DNA of 64,000 nucleotides from Bradyrhizobium sp. BTAi1 (GCF_000015165.1 NC_009485.1:4917501-4981500); one strand, 5' to 3'; positions 42,342-52,156 are shown, counted from the stretch's first letter. Notes: generated by a model not told the origin, from the sequence alone. A program made the numbers and translations.

Positions 42342-45092
42342 ATGAACATCGTCATCGTGGAGTCGCCTGCAAAGGCCAAGACGATCAATAAATATCTGGG
42401 CTCCTCCTACGAGGTTCTGGCCTCTTTTGGTCATGTCCGCGACCTTCCGGCCAAGAACGGTTCGGTCGATCCGGACGAGAATTTCCGGATGATCTGGGAG
42501 GTCGACCCCAAGGCTGCCGGCCGACTCAACGACATCGCCAAATCGCTCAAGAATGCAGACCGACTGATTCTCGCCACTGACCCCGATCGTGAGGGAGAGG
42601 CGATCTCCTGGCACGTGCTCGAAGTGTTGAAGGAGAAGCGCGCGCTCAAGGATCAGAAGATCGAGCGCGTGGTCTTCAACGCCATCACCAAGCAGGCCGT
42701 GTCGGAGGCGATGAAGCATCCGCGCCAGATCGACGGCGCGCTGGTCGACGCCTATATGGCGCGCCGCGCCCTCGATTACCTCGTCGGCTTCACGCTCTCC
42801 CCCGTGCTGTGGCGCAAGCTGCCGGGCGCGCGCTCGGCCGGGCGCGTGCAGTCAGTGGCACTGCGCCTTGTGTGCGATCGCGAGCTCGAGATCGAGAAGT
42901 TCGTTCCGCGCGAATATTGGTCGCTGATCGCCACGCTGGCGACGCCGCGCGGCGACACGTTCGAAGCGCGGCTGGTCGGCGCCGACGGCAAGAAGATCCA
43001 GCGGCTCGACATCGGCACCGGCGCGGAAGCCGAAGACTTCAAGCAGGCGCTGAACGCGGCGAGCTACACGGTCGCCACCGTCGATGCCAAGCCGGCGCGG
43101 CGCAATCCGCAGGCCCCGTTCACCACCTCGACGCTGCAGCAGGAGGCGAGCCGCAAGCTCGGCTTCGCGCCGGCGCACACGATGCGCATTGCGCAGCGTC
43201 TCTATGAAGGCATCGACATCGGCGGCGAGACCACCGGTCTCATCACCTATATGCGAACCGACGGCGTGCAGATCGACGGCTCGGCGATCACCCAGGCGCG
43301 CAAGGTGATCGGCGAGATCTACGGCAACAAATATGTGCCGGACAGCCCGCGCCAGTACCAGACCAAGGCCAAGAACGCCCAGGAAGCGCACGAGGCGATC
43401 CGCCCGACCGATTTGTCGCGCAAGCCCGCGGACCTGCGCAAGCGGCTCGATGACGACCAGGCCAAGCTCTATGAGCTGATCTGGACCCGCACCATCGCCA
43501 GCCAGATGGAGTCGGCCGAGCTCGAGCGCACCACCGTCGACATCATCGCCAAGGCAGGCGGTCGCACGCTGGAACTGCGCGCCACCGGCCAGGTCGTCAA
43601 GTTCGACGGCTTCCTCGCGCTCTATCAGGAAGGCCGCGACGACGAGGAGGACGAGGACAGCCGCCGACTGCCGCAGATGAGCCCGAACGAGCCACTGAAG
43701 CGTCAGAACCTCGCGGTCACTCAGCACTTCACCGAGCCGCCACCACGCTTCTCGGAAGCCTCTCTGGTCAAGCGCATGGAGGAACTCGGCATCGGCCGGC
43801 CCTCGACCTACGCCTCGATCCTCGATGTGCTGAAAGCCCGCGGCTATGTGAAGCTCGAGAAGAAGCGGCTGCATGGCGAGGACAAGGGTCGCGTCGTGAT
43901 CGCGTTCCTGGAGAACTTCTTCCGCCGCTATGTCGAGTACGATTTCACGGCGGACTTGGAAGAGCAGCTCGACCGCATCTCCAACAACGAGATCGCCTGG
44001 CAGCAGGTGCTGAAGGATTTCTGGACCGGCTTCATCGGCGCCGTCGACGACATCAAGGATCTGCGCGTCGCGCAGGTGCTCGATGCGCTCGATGAGATGC
44101 TGGGGCCGCACATCTATCCGCCGCGCGCCGATGGTGGCGACGTCCGGCAATGCCCGACCTGCGGCACCGGACGGCTCAACCTCAAGGCCGGCAAGTTCGG
44201 CGCCTTCGTCGGCTGCTCGAACTATCCGGAATGCCGCTACACCCGCCCGCTCGCCGCCGACAGCGAGGCCGCGGCCGATCGCATTCTCGGCCAGGACCCG
44301 GATTCGGGCCTCGACGTCGCCGTCAAGGCCGGCCGCTTCGGCCCCTACATCCAGCTCGGCGAGCAGAAGGACTATGCCGAGGGCGAGAAGCCCAAGCGCG
44401 CCGGCATTCCCAAGGGCACGCAGCCCTCGGACGTCGATCTCGATCTCGCGCTGAAGCTGCTGTCGCTGCCGCGCGAGATCGGCAAGCATCCGGAGACCGG
44501 CCTGCCGATCACCGCGGGCCTCGGCCGCTTCGGGCCGTTCGTGAAGCACGACAAGACCTATGCGAGCCTGGAGGCCGGCGACGAGGTGTTCGATATCGGC
44601 CTCAACCGTGCGGTCACCCTGATCGCCGAAAAGGTCGCGAAGGGCCCGAGCAAGCGCTTCGGCGCCGATCCCGGCAAGGCGCTGGGTGATCATCCCTCGC
44701 TCGGCCCGGTCGCCGTGAAGGCCGGCCGCTACGGCGCCTATGTCACCGCTGGCGGCGTCAACGCCACCATTCCCGGCGACAAGGAGAAGGATACGATCAC
44801 GCTCGCCGAGGCGATCGCGCTGCTCGACGAGCGCGCGGCCAAGGGCGGCGGCAAGGCCAAGGGCGCCAAAAAGGCTGCGAAGCCGGCCAAGGCGGCCGCG
44901 AAGCCGAAGGCCGGCGGCGACGACGACTCGCCGAAGCCGGCAAAGAAGGCCGTCGCGAAGAAGGCTGCGACGAAGCCGAAATCAGAGTCCACCAGCAAGG
45001 CGCGCGCGCCGGTTGCCAAGGCGGCCAAGACATCGGCCAAGCCTGCGACCAAGGCGACGCCCAAGAAGAGCGCCGGCAAGGCCCGCGGATGA
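42342..45092 (+). CDS. topA: DNA topoisomerase I
   Basis: Relaxes negative supercoils by single-strand cleavage through an active-site tyrosine. The 916-residue protein shows the N-terminal Toprim domain MNIVIVESPAKAKTINKYLGSSYEVLASFGHVRDLP and ILATDPDREGEAISWH (metal-binding DxDRE-like), the active site region ETTGLITYMRTDGVQID (tyrosine in TYMRTD), and EAHEAIRPTD. One zinc finger follows (CPTCGTGRLNLKAGKFGAFVGCSNYPEC), then repeats with KAGRFGPYIQLG, and a long Lys/Ala/Pro tail (about 845-916). It overlaps nothing but ends 5 bases before the rnr start. Confidence 0.97.
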   Translation: MNIVIVESPAKAKTINKYLGSSYEVLASFGHVRDLPAKNGSVDPDENFRMIWEVDPKAAGRLNDIAKSLKNADRLILATDPDREGEAISWHVLEVLKEKRALKDQKIERVVFNAITKQAVSEAMKHPRQIDGALVDAYMARRALDYLVGFTLSPVLWRKLPGARSAGRVQSVALRLVCDRELEIEKFVPREYWSLIATLATPRGDTFEARLVGADGKKIQRLDIGTGAEAEDFKQALNAASYTVATVDAKPARRNPQAPFTTSTLQQEASRKLGFAPAHTMRIAQRLYEGIDIGGETTGLITYMRTDGVQIDGSAITQARKVIGEIYGNKYVPDSPRQYQTKAKNAQEAHEAIRPTDLSRKPADLRKRLDDDQAKLYELIWTRTIASQMESAELERTTVDIIAKAGGRTLELRATGQVVKFDGFLALYQEGRDDEEDEDSRRLPQMSPNEPLKRQNLAVTQHFTEPPPRFSEASLVKRMEELGIGRPSTYASILDVLKARGYVKLEKKRLHGEDKGRVVIAFLENFFRRYVEYDFTADLEEQLDRISNNEIAWQQVLKDFWTGFIGAVDDIKDLRVAQVLDALDEMLGPHIYPPRADGGDVRQCPTCGTGRLNLKAGKFGAFVGCSNYPECRYTRPLAADSEAAADRILGQDPDSGLDVAVKAGRFGPYIQLGEQKDYAEGEKPKRAGIPKGTQPSDVDLDLALKLLSLPREIGKHPETGLPITAGLGRFGPFVKHDKTYASLEAGDEVFDIGLNRAVTLIAEKVAKGPSKRFGADPGKALGDHPSLGPVAVKAGRYGAYVTAGGVNATIPGDKEKDTITLAEAIALLDERAAKGGGKAKGAKKAAKPAKAAAKPKAGGDDDSPKPAKKAVAKKAATKPKSESTSKARAPVAKAAKTSAKPATKATPKKSAGKARG

Positions 45093-45096
45093 GAAA

Positions 45097-47475
45097 ATGA
45101 TCAAAAAGAGCGACATCGGCCTCCCTCCGCGGGAGGCCATCGTCGCCTTCATCCGCGCCAATCCGGGCAAGGTTGGCACCAAGGACATCGCCCGCGCGTT
45201 CGGCCTGAAGAACGCCGATCGCGCCGCGCTCAAGCAGTTGCTGCGCGAACTCGTCGCCGACGGCACCGTCAAGAAGAGCGGCCGCAAGAAGATCGTCGAG
45301 CCTGCGACCTTGCCGGCGACGCTGGTGGCGGACATTACCGGCCGCGACAGCGATGGCGAGCTGATCGCCAAGCCCGCCGAATGGGACGAGGCGGAGCAAT
45401 CCGAGCCGCCGCGCATCCGCATCCACACGCCGCGCCATGCGCGGCCCGGCGCGACGGCCGGTGTCGGCGACCGCGCGCTTGTTCGCGTGGAGCCGATCAA
45501 CGACGCCGAGGGCATCGCCTATCGCGGCCGCGTGCTGAAGGTGCTCGATCAGGCGCGCAACCGCGTGCTCGGCATCTTCAAAAGCAATCCAGGCGGCGGT
45601 GGCCGCCTGATCCCGGTCGACAAGAAGCAGGCGGGACGCGAGCTCTCGATCGCCCCCGATGACACCAAGGACGCCAAGGACGGCGACCTCATCAGCGTCG
45701 ACCTGCTGCGCGGGCGCGGCTATGGCCTGCCCGCAGGTCGGGTGAAGGAGCGCTTCGGCTCGGTCGCGACCGAGAAGGCGATCAGCCTGATCGCGATCCA
45801 TGCCCACGAGATCCCGATGGACTTCTCGGCCGCGGCGATCGCCGAGGCCGAGGCCGCGCAGCCCGCGACCCTGAAGGGCCGTGAGGACTGGCGCGAGCTG
45901 CCGCTCATCACCATCGATCCGCGCGACGCCAAGGATCACGACGACGCGGTTCATGCCGAGCCGGATGCCGATCCGAGCAATGCCGGCGGCGTCATCGTCC
46001 ATGTCGCGATCGCCGACGTCGCCTACTATGTGCGGCCGGGCTCGGCGCTCGATCGCGACGCGCTGATCCGCGGCAATTCGGTGTACTTCCCCGACCGCGT
46101 CGTGCCGATGCTGCCGGAACGCATCTCCAACAATCTGTGCTCGCTGGTGCCGGGCGAGCCGCGCGGCGCGCTCGCCGTGCGCATGGTGATCGGTGCCGAC
46201 GGCCGCAAGCGCTCGCACTCGTTCCACCGCGTGCTGATGCGCTCGGCGGCAAGACTGTCCTACGCGCAAGCCCAGGCCGCGATCGACGGCAAGCCGGACG
46301 ACATCACCGGTCCCCTGCTCGAGCCGATCCTGAAGCCGCTCTACGCGGCCTACGAGGTCGCCAAGCGCGGCCGCGACGCGCGCGATCCGCTCGACCTCGA
46401 CATTCCCGAGCGCAAGATCCTGCTCAAGAAGGACGGCACGGTCGACCGCGTCGTCGTGCCCGAGCGGCTGGACGCCCACAGACTGATCGAGGAGTTCATG
46501 ATCTCGGCCAACGTGGCCGCGGCCGAACTGCTGGAGAAGAAGGCGCTCCCCTTGATCTACCGCGTGCACGACGAGCCGACGGTGGAGAAGATCCATGCGC
46601 TGCAGGAATTTCTCAAGACGCTCGACGTACCCTTCGCCAAGAGCGGAGCGCTCAGGCCGTCGCTGTTCAACCGCGTGCTGACGCTCGTCGCGGGCCAGGA
46701 CTATGAACATCTCGTCAACGAGGTCGTGCTGCGCTCGCAGGCGCAAGCGGAATACTCCACGGACAATTACGGGCATTTCGGCCTCAATCTGCGCCGCTAC
46801 GCCCATTTCACCTCGCCGATCCGCCGCTATGCCGACCTCGTCGTGCATCGCGGCCTGTTGCGCGCGCTGAATCTCGGCGACGGCGCCCTGCCCGACAGCG
46901 AGACGCCGGATCATCTCGCCGAGGTTGCGGCGCAGATCTCGGTCACCGAGCGGCGCGCGATGAAGGCAGAGCGCGAGACCGCCGACCGCCTGATCGCGCA
47001 TCACCTCGCGGACCGCGTCGGCGCCACCTTCCAGGGCCGCATCTCCGGCGTCACCCGCGCCGGTCTCTTCATCAAGCTCGACGACACCGGCGCCGACGGC
47101 CTGGTTCCGATCCGCACCCTCGGCACGGAATATTTCGACTATGACGAAACCCGGCATGCGCTGATCGGCCAGCGCAGCGGTGCCATGCATCGGCTGGGTG
47201 ACGTCGTCGACGTGCGTCTGGTAGAAGCTCAACCGGTGGCCGGCGCGCTGCGCTTCGAATTGCTGACACAGGCCGATGTCCTGGTGTCGCGGCATCCGCG
47301 TGGCGCAGGCCCCAGGCGCAAGAGTACCGCCAAGAGGAATACCAAGACGAAAGCCAAGGCGACCCAAGCCGACGCTCGTCCGCGGCACAAGGAAAAAAGC
47401 CGCAAGAAAAACCAAAAGGCAGGCGCAAAACGCAAGCCCGGCACATCGAAGAAAGGCAGATCATGGACGCCATGA
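45097..47475 (+). CDS. rnr: Ribonuclease R
   Basis: Processive 3'-5' exoribonuclease that degrades structured RNA, rRNA and tmRNA-tagged messages. The 792-residue form (ATG at 45097, 4 bases after the topA stop) has an N-terminal helix-turn-helix (IARAFGLKNADRAALKQLLREL), two cold-shock domains, and the RNB catalytic core with ITIDPRDAKDHDDAVHAE (metal-binding aspartates), VHVAIADVAYYVRPGSALD and HFTSPIRRYADLVVHR. The S1 domain follows (GATFQGRISGVTRAGLFIKLDDTGADGLV) with a very basic tail after about residue 735. Adjacent topA and rnr are a conserved pair in Rhizobiales. Confidence 0.96.
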   Translation: MIKKSDIGLPPREAIVAFIRANPGKVGTKDIARAFGLKNADRAALKQLLRELVADGTVKKSGRKKIVEPATLPATLVADITGRDSDGELIAKPAEWDEAEQSEPPRIRIHTPRHARPGATAGVGDRALVRVEPINDAEGIAYRGRVLKVLDQARNRVLGIFKSNPGGGGRLIPVDKKQAGRELSIAPDDTKDAKDGDLISVDLLRGRGYGLPAGRVKERFGSVATEKAISLIAIHAHEIPMDFSAAAIAEAEAAQPATLKGREDWRELPLITIDPRDAKDHDDAVHAEPDADPSNAGGVIVHVAIADVAYYVRPGSALDRDALIRGNSVYFPDRVVPMLPERISNNLCSLVPGEPRGALAVRMVIGADGRKRSHSFHRVLMRSAARLSYAQAQAAIDGKPDDITGPLLEPILKPLYAAYEVAKRGRDARDPLDLDIPERKILLKKDGTVDRVVVPERLDAHRLIEEFMISANVAAAELLEKKALPLIYRVHDEPTVEKIHALQEFLKTLDVPFAKSGALRPSLFNRVLTLVAGQDYEHLVNEVVLRSQAQAEYSTDNYGHFGLNLRRYAHFTSPIRRYADLVVHRGLLRALNLGDGALPDSETPDHLAEVAAQISVTERRAMKAERETADRLIAHHLADRVGATFQGRISGVTRAGLFIKLDDTGADGLVPIRTLGTEYFDYDETRHALIGQRSGAMHRLGDVVDVRLVEAQPVAGALRFELLTQADVLVSRHPRGAGPRRKSTAKRNTKTKAKATQADARPRHKEKSRKKNQKAGAKRKPGTSKKGRSWTP

Positions 47476-47927
47476 GTTCAACGCCCCGCGCATTGCCACA
47501 GGCCTTGCCACAGACTTGGACGCGTGACGCCGGCGCCGTCGAGAAGCGTGACGTCTGGACGGCGATGAAGCGCGGCCTGCGCGGCCGCTGCCCCCGCTGC
47601 GGCGAGGGCAGACTGTTCCGCGCCTTCCTGAAGGTCGCCGACGCCTGCGATCGCTGCGGCCAGGATTTTTCCGGCCATCGCGCCGACGACCTGCCCGCCT
47701 ATCTCGTGATCGTCATCGTCGGCCACATCGTCGTGCCGCTGGCTCTGTCGATCGAGACCAACTACGCGCCGCCGGTGGCGCTGCAGCTCGCGATCTATCT
47801 GCCGGTGACCTTGATCGCCTCGCTCGCGCTGCTGCAACCGGTCAAGGGCGCCGTCGTCGGGCTGCAATGGGCGTTCCGCATGCACGGCTTCGACGACAAT
47901 CCGGTGGAAGGCATTCCGCCGGTCTGA
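47463..47927 (+). CDS. DUF983 membrane protein
   Basis: A 154-residue protein with an N-terminal zinc-ribbon-like CPRCGEGRLFRAFLKVADACDRCGQDF (two CxxC pairs, residues about 44-73) and two membrane helices (YLVIVIVGHIVVPLALSIE and LQLAIYLPVTLIASLALL). The GHRADDLPAYLVIVIVGHI segment is typical of DUF983. Its first 13 bases overlap the end of rnr, so it is translationally coupled. Function is unknown; family members sit near membrane and oxidase genes in alphaproteobacteria. Confidence 0.9.
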   Translation: MDAMSSTPRALPQALPQTWTRDAGAVEKRDVWTAMKRGLRGRCPRCGEGRLFRAFLKVADACDRCGQDFSGHRADDLPAYLVIVIVGHIVVPLALSIETNYAPPVALQLAIYLPVTLIASLALLQPVKGAVVGLQWAFRMHGFDDNPVEGIPPV

Positions 47928-47968
47928 ACGACCAGATGATCAACCAATAAGAAGCACGCGGGGAGGAC

Positions 47969-48739
47969 ATGAGCGAGACGGCACAGGCGACGGACGCACC
48001 GGCGGGCAAGCCCGCCGAGAAGGAAGCGGATCATCATCCCTACACCAAGCCGCGCGACGCGGCGACCTTGATCCTGGTCGATCGCAGCGGCGCAGTGCCG
48101 AAGGTGCTGGTTGGCAAGCGCCACGACAAGGTCGTGTTCATGCCCGGCAAGTTCGTCTTCCCCGGCGGCCGCGTCGACAAAACCGATCACCGCATCCCTG
48201 TCGCCGCGCCCATGCCGGCCGAGCTCGAAGCCAATTTGTTTAAGGGCAAGCCGCAGACGACGGCGTCGCGCGCGAAATCGCTTGCCGTCGCCGCGATCCG
48301 CGAGGCCTGCGAGGAAACGGGTCTCTGCCTCGGCCGCAAGATCGACCGCTCCGCGCCGAAACTCGACGGTCAGCTTAAAGGTCCCTGGGCGCCGTTCGCC
48401 GAGGCCGGCCTGCTGCCCGATCCCTCCGGCCTCTATCTGATCGCCCGCGCCATCACCCCGCCCGGCCGCATCAAGCGCTTCGACACCCGCTTCTTCACCG
48501 CCGACGCCTCCGCCATCACCCACCGCGTGGAGGGCGTAGTGCATGCCGATGCGGAACTGGTCGAGCTGGTCTGGGTCGAGCTCGGCTCCAAGCCGCTCGC
48601 CGATCTGCATCCGATGACCAAGAACGTGCTCAACGAGCTCGACCGCCGCCTCGCCACCGGCCCATTGCGCCATGACGCGCCGGTACCGTTCTTCCACTTC
48701 TACGGCGGCAAGATGCAGAAGGACGTGCTGGGCGGCTGA
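47969..48739 (+). CDS. NUDIX hydrolase
   Basis: A 256-residue phosphohydrolase of the Nudix superfamily. Reaction is unknown; family members remove nucleotide phosphates, CoA or damaged cofactors. The Nudix box is spread as VAAIREACEETGLCLG (the REACEETG core) with VLVGKRHDKVVFMPGKFVFPGGRVD before it, where FPGGRVD supplies the box's leading glycine. GGGGAGGAC precedes the ATG. It closes the topA-rnr-DUF983-Nudix cluster and may be cotranscribed with DUF983, 41 bases upstream. Confidence 0.88.
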   Translation: MSETAQATDAPAGKPAEKEADHHPYTKPRDAATLILVDRSGAVPKVLVGKRHDKVVFMPGKFVFPGGRVDKTDHRIPVAAPMPAELEANLFKGKPQTTASRAKSLAVAAIREACEETGLCLGRKIDRSAPKLDGQLKGPWAPFAEAGLLPDPSGLYLIARAITPPGRIKRFDTRFFTADASAITHRVEGVVHADAELVELVWVELGSKPLADLHPMTKNVLNELDRRLATGPLRHDAPVPFFHFYGGKMQKDVLGG

Positions 48740-48750
48740 GAGCTGGCTGG

Positions 48751-48832
48751 CGTCATTGCGAGGAGCGCAGCGACGAAGCAATCCAGAGTCCTCGTGCAGC
48801 CCTGGATTGCTTCGCTTCCGCTCGCAATGACG
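48751..48832. repeat. Palindromic intergenic repeat, intact copy
   Basis: A long hairpin element: CGTCATTGCGAG at the left end is complementary to CTCGCAATGACG at the right, with GAAGCAATCCAG and CTGGATTGCTTC also pairing inside. This design is common between genes in Bradyrhizobiaceae genomes. It lies between the Nudix gene and the monooxygenase gene and may act on transcript ends. A degraded copy lies at 54311-54386. Confidence 0.82.
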
Positions 48833-48948
48833 GGGTTTGTTCTCTCAGTCCGGCCCAAATCAGCAAATCGTTCTGGGCATCGTGACTGGCGTGTGGTCGC
48901 GCAGTTCCCATCTATTTTCTTCAGCGCAATCATCGCGGACCCCACTCC

Positions 48949-50274
48949 ATGGCCCCTCGTCAACTCAAGCTCGGCGCCTTCATGCGCCCGGTCTCGATCC
49001 ATACCGGCGCCTGGCGCTATCCCGGCGCCTGGCCGGACGCCAATTTCAATTTCGCACATCTGAAGCAGCTGATCCGCAAGCTTGAGGCCGGCAAGTTCGA
49101 CGCTTTCTTCATGGCCGATCATCTGGCCGTGCTGAACATGCCGATCAATGCGCTGAAGCGCAGCCACACCGTGACCTCGTTCGAGCCCTTCACGCTGCTC
49201 TCGGCATTGTCGGCGGTCACCGAGAACATCGGCCTGATCGCAACGGGGTCGACCACCTTCGACGAGCCCTATCATGTCGCCCGCCGCTTCGCCTCGCTCG
49301 ACCACATCTCGGGCGGCCGTGCCGGCTGGAACATCGTGACGACGTCGAACCCGGACGCGGCGCTGAATTTCGGTCTCGACGACCACATGGAGCATGCCGA
49401 GCGCTACAAGCGCGCCCGCGAGTTCTACGATGTCGTCACCGGCCTGTGGGATTCGTTCGCCGACGATGCCTTCGTGCGTGATGTCGAGAGCGGGCTGTTC
49501 TTCGAACCCGAGAAGATGCACGTGCTCGACCACAAGGGCAAATATCTGAAAGTACGGGGACCGCTGAACATCGCCCGCCCCGTCCAGGGCTGGCCCGTCA
49601 TCGTCCAGGCCGGCGCCTCGGAGGACGGCAAGCAGCTCGCGGCCGAGACGGCGGAAGCCGTCTTCACCGGCGGCGGCAGCCTGACCGACGGCAAGACACT
49701 CTATGCCGACATCAAGGGCCGAATGGAGAAGATCGGCCGCAACCCCGAACATCTGAAGATCCTGCCCGGCGCTTTCGTCGTGGTCGGCGACAGCGTCGAG
49801 GAAGCCAAGGAGAAGCGCGCGCTGCTCGACAGCAAGGTGCATTACGAGAGCGCCATCGCCTCGCTCTCGGTCATCCTGGGCACCGACGCCTCCGGTTTCG
49901 ATCCCGACGGCCCGCTGCCGCCGATTCCCGAGACCAACGCCTCCAAGAGCGGCCGCCAGCGCCTGGTCGACGTCGCCGCCCGCGACAAGCTCACGGTCCG
50001 GCAGCTGGCGCAGCGGGTCGGCGGCTATGGCGGGCTGGCTTTCGTCGGCACCGCGACGACCATCGCCGACCAGATGCAGGAGTGGCTGGAAAGCCGCGGC
50101 TCCGACGGCTTCAATATCATGTTCCCGTTCCTCCCCGCAGGGCTCGACGACTTCGTCGACAAGGTGATTCCCGAGCTGCAGCGTCGCGGGATCTTCCGCA
50201 GGGAGTATGAGGGGCCGACCTTGCGCGACAATCTGGGCCTGCCACGGCCAAAAAACCGGTTCTTCGCGTCCTGA
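48949..50274 (+). CDS. Flavin-dependent monooxygenase (LLM class, NtaA/DmoA type)
   Basis: A 441-residue bacterial luciferase-like monooxygenase of the two-component type that needs a separate FMN reductase. Recognisable: FMRPVSIHTGAWRYPGAWPDANFN, AFFMADHLAVLNMP, FEPFTLLSALSAVTENIGLIATGSTTFDEPYHVARRFASLDHISGGRAGWNIVTT, HMEHAERYKRAREF, GWPVIVQAGASEDGKQLAAETAEAVF, and the C-terminal SDGFNIMFPFLPAGLDDFVD. Relatives act on nitrilotriacetate, dimethyl sulfide or sulfonated compounds; no reductase is adjacent. Substrate unknown. Confidence 0.9.
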   Translation: MAPRQLKLGAFMRPVSIHTGAWRYPGAWPDANFNFAHLKQLIRKLEAGKFDAFFMADHLAVLNMPINALKRSHTVTSFEPFTLLSALSAVTENIGLIATGSTTFDEPYHVARRFASLDHISGGRAGWNIVTTSNPDAALNFGLDDHMEHAERYKRAREFYDVVTGLWDSFADDAFVRDVESGLFFEPEKMHVLDHKGKYLKVRGPLNIARPVQGWPVIVQAGASEDGKQLAAETAEAVFTGGGSLTDGKTLYADIKGRMEKIGRNPEHLKILPGAFVVVGDSVEEAKEKRALLDSKVHYESAIASLSVILGTDASGFDPDGPLPPIPETNASKSGRQRLVDVAARDKLTVRQLAQRVGGYGGLAFVGTATTIADQMQEWLESRGSDGFNIMFPFLPAGLDDFVDKVIPELQRRGIFRREYEGPTLRDNLGLPRPKNRFFAS

Positions 50275-50392
50275 GGGGACAGATTCTGGCCCGGCAACCT
50301 TGACTTTGGGGGCTGGCTGGGTAGGTTGCCCGCCAACGGCGCCCCCCTCTTTGGCCGGTGCCCACCCCCATTCGTTTCCAGAGGTTCAAGAC

Positions 50393-50560
50393 ATGGCCAA
50401 AGCGGTCACCATCAAGGTCAAGCTCGTGTCGTCGGCCGACACCGGCTTCTATTACGTTGCCAAGAAGAACTCGCGCACCATGACCGAAAAGATGGTCAAG
50501 AAGAAGTATGACCCGGTCGCGCGCAAGCATGTCGAATTCCGCGAAGCCAAGATCAAGTAA
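50393..50560 (+). CDS. rpmG: 50S ribosomal protein L33
   Basis: A 55-residue ribosomal protein of the large subunit. The frame MAKAVTIKVKLVSSADTGFYY runs into VAKKNSRTMTEKMVKKKYDPVARKHVEFREAKIK, the usual L33 pattern, and like other alphaproteobacterial forms it lacks the zinc-binding CxxC pairs. GAGG at 50381-50384 precedes the ATG at 50393. A strong terminator follows about 20 bases after the stop, so the gene ends its own transcript. Confidence 0.97.
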   Translation: MAKAVTIKVKLVSSADTGFYYVAKKNSRTMTEKMVKKKYDPVARKHVEFREAKIK

Positions 50561-50582
50561 GATCGCGGTCAGCTGCGACTTC

Positions 50583-50605
50583 AACGGGGCCGTTTCGGCC
50601 CCGTT
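50583..50605 (+). terminator. Intrinsic terminator of rpmG
   Basis: A perfect 10-bp stem AACGGGGCCG / CGGCCCCGTT around TTT, followed by TTTTTATTG on the plus strand. It lies 23 bases after the rpmG stop. Confidence 0.94.
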
Positions 50606-50803
50606 TTTTATTGCCTGCCTTCCATTGTCTGCATTTTACTGTCTGCCGCGCCCTCACCGGTTGTAACGGGCCGAGGCTGCAACGGTATTATTTTGGTGAT
50701 TGGGCCGGGGATTTCGGTTCCGTTGCAAGGAACCATCAACCAAACACATGCAGATTGGCGGGCTGAGCCCCTCCCCGTCGCTCCCTCGCCCGGCAGATCT
50801 CGC

Positions 50804-52156
50804 ATGACCGCTTCCCAGAGCCTGCAATCCCGTCTCGATTTCCTCGGCATCGACCAGGCGACCCGAGAGGCGCTGCGCGAGCTGCGGCCGCTGATCGGCA
50901 AGGTGCTGCCCGGCCTGCTCGACCAGTTCTACGCCCATGTCGGCAGGTTTCCGCATCTGGCCACCATGTTCTCGAGCCCGGCCGCGGTGCGCCATGCGAA
51001 GCAGGCCCAGCACGACCACTGGATGTCACTGGCGACCGCCGCGTTCGACGACGCCTATGTGAAATCGGTGACGCGCATCGGCGAGGCCCACCACCGGATG
51101 GGGCTCGAGCCGCGCTGGTACATCGCGGGCTACTCGCTGATCGTCACCGGCCTTCAGAAGGCGATCGAGACCGAATTGTCGGACGGCTGGTTCGGTGGCC
51201 TGGCGGCGCGCGAGAAGCGAGCCGCGATGCAGGCCGCCATCACCCGCGCGGCCATGCTCGACATGGATCTGGCGATCTCGGTGTATCTCGACGCGGCCAA
51301 GAAGGAGCAACACCTGGCGATGCGCCGCATGGCCGACGAATTCGAAGCCACGGTCGGCCAGATCATCAACCGGGTCCATGCCGATGCGCAAACGCTGGAG
51401 GTCTCGGCCAACACGCTGACCAGGACCGCCGAGCAGAACCAGCAGCTGTCGACCAGCGCTGCGGCGGCCTCGACCCAGGTCTCGTCCAACGTTCAGTCGG
51501 TCGCCTCCGCCGCCGAGCAGATGGCGTCCTCCGTTAACGAGATCGGCCGCCAGGTCACGGCATCGACCACCATCGCCAAGGAAGCCGTGCGCCAGATCGA
51601 GCAGACCGATGTCGGCATCAGCGAGCTCTCCCGCACCGCCGAGCGCATCGGCGACGTGCTGAAGCTCATCACCTCGATCGCAGCCCAGACCAACCTGCTG
51701 GCGCTCAACGCGACGATCGAGGCGGCGCGGGCCGGCGACGCCGGCCGCGGCTTCGCCGTGGTCGCCTCCGAGGTCAAGGCGCTGGCATCGCAGACCGCCA
51801 AGGCCACCGAGGAGATCGGCCAGCAGATCGAAGGCATCCAGAGCGCGACGCAATCCTCCGTCGCCTCGATCAAGCAGATCGGCGGCACCATCCAGCAGAT
51901 CTCGGAGATCGCCGCCGGCATCGCTGCCGCAGTCGAGCAGCAAGGCGCGGCGACCGGGCAGATCTCGCGCAACGTCCAGGAGGTTGCCGGCGGCACCGCG
52001 CGCGTCGCCAGCAATATCGGCGACGTCAGCAAGGGCGCCAACGCCACCGGGACCGCGTCCTCGCAGGTGCTCGCCTCCGCGCACTCGCTGTCGCGCGAGA
52101 GCGATCATCTCAAGGACGAGCTGGAGAAATTCCTGCGCAAGGTCCGCGCGGCATAG
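50804..52156 (+). CDS. Globin-coupled methyl-accepting chemotaxis protein (soluble)
   Basis: A 450-residue chemoreceptor with no membrane segment. Residues 1-160 are a protoglobin-type sensor with the proximal heme histidine in RIGEAHHRMGLEPRWYIAGY (His96 by alignment with HemAT IASVHLRIGLLPKWY); it probably senses oxygen or another diatomic gas. Residues 165-450 are the coiled signalling domain: NQQLSTSAAAASTQVSSN, then the tip AAQTNLLALNATIEAARAGD and GRGFAVVASEVKALASQTAKATEEI. The start at ATG 50804 removes a leader with no homology. No che operon is nearby. Confidence 0.9.
   Translation: MTASQSLQSRLDFLGIDQATREALRELRPLIGKVLPGLLDQFYAHVGRFPHLATMFSSPAAVRHAKQAQHDHWMSLATAAFDDAYVKSVTRIGEAHHRMGLEPRWYIAGYSLIVTGLQKAIETELSDGWFGGLAAREKRAAMQAAITRAAMLDMDLAISVYLDAAKKEQHLAMRRMADEFEATVGQIINRVHADAQTLEVSANTLTRTAEQNQQLSTSAAAASTQVSSNVQSVASAAEQMASSVNEIGRQVTASTTIAKEAVRQIEQTDVGISELSRTAERIGDVLKLITSIAAQTNLLALNATIEAARAGDAGRGFAVVASEVKALASQTAKATEEIGQQIEGIQSATQSSVASIKQIGGTIQQISEIAAGIAAAVEQQGAATGQISRNVQEVAGGTARVASNIGDVSKGANATGTASSQVLASAHSLSRESDHLKDELEKFLRKVRAA

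Noticed and set aside
42852..44693. Minus-strand open frame of 613 codons inside topA
   Set aside because: Frame opposite topA, produced by high G+C codon bias; the topA sequence on the other strand has every expected motif.
44797..47415. Minus-strand open frame of 872 codons opposite rnr
   Set aside because: Same reason: rnr has full RNB and S1 motifs, and the antisense frame has no recognisable domain or ribosome site.
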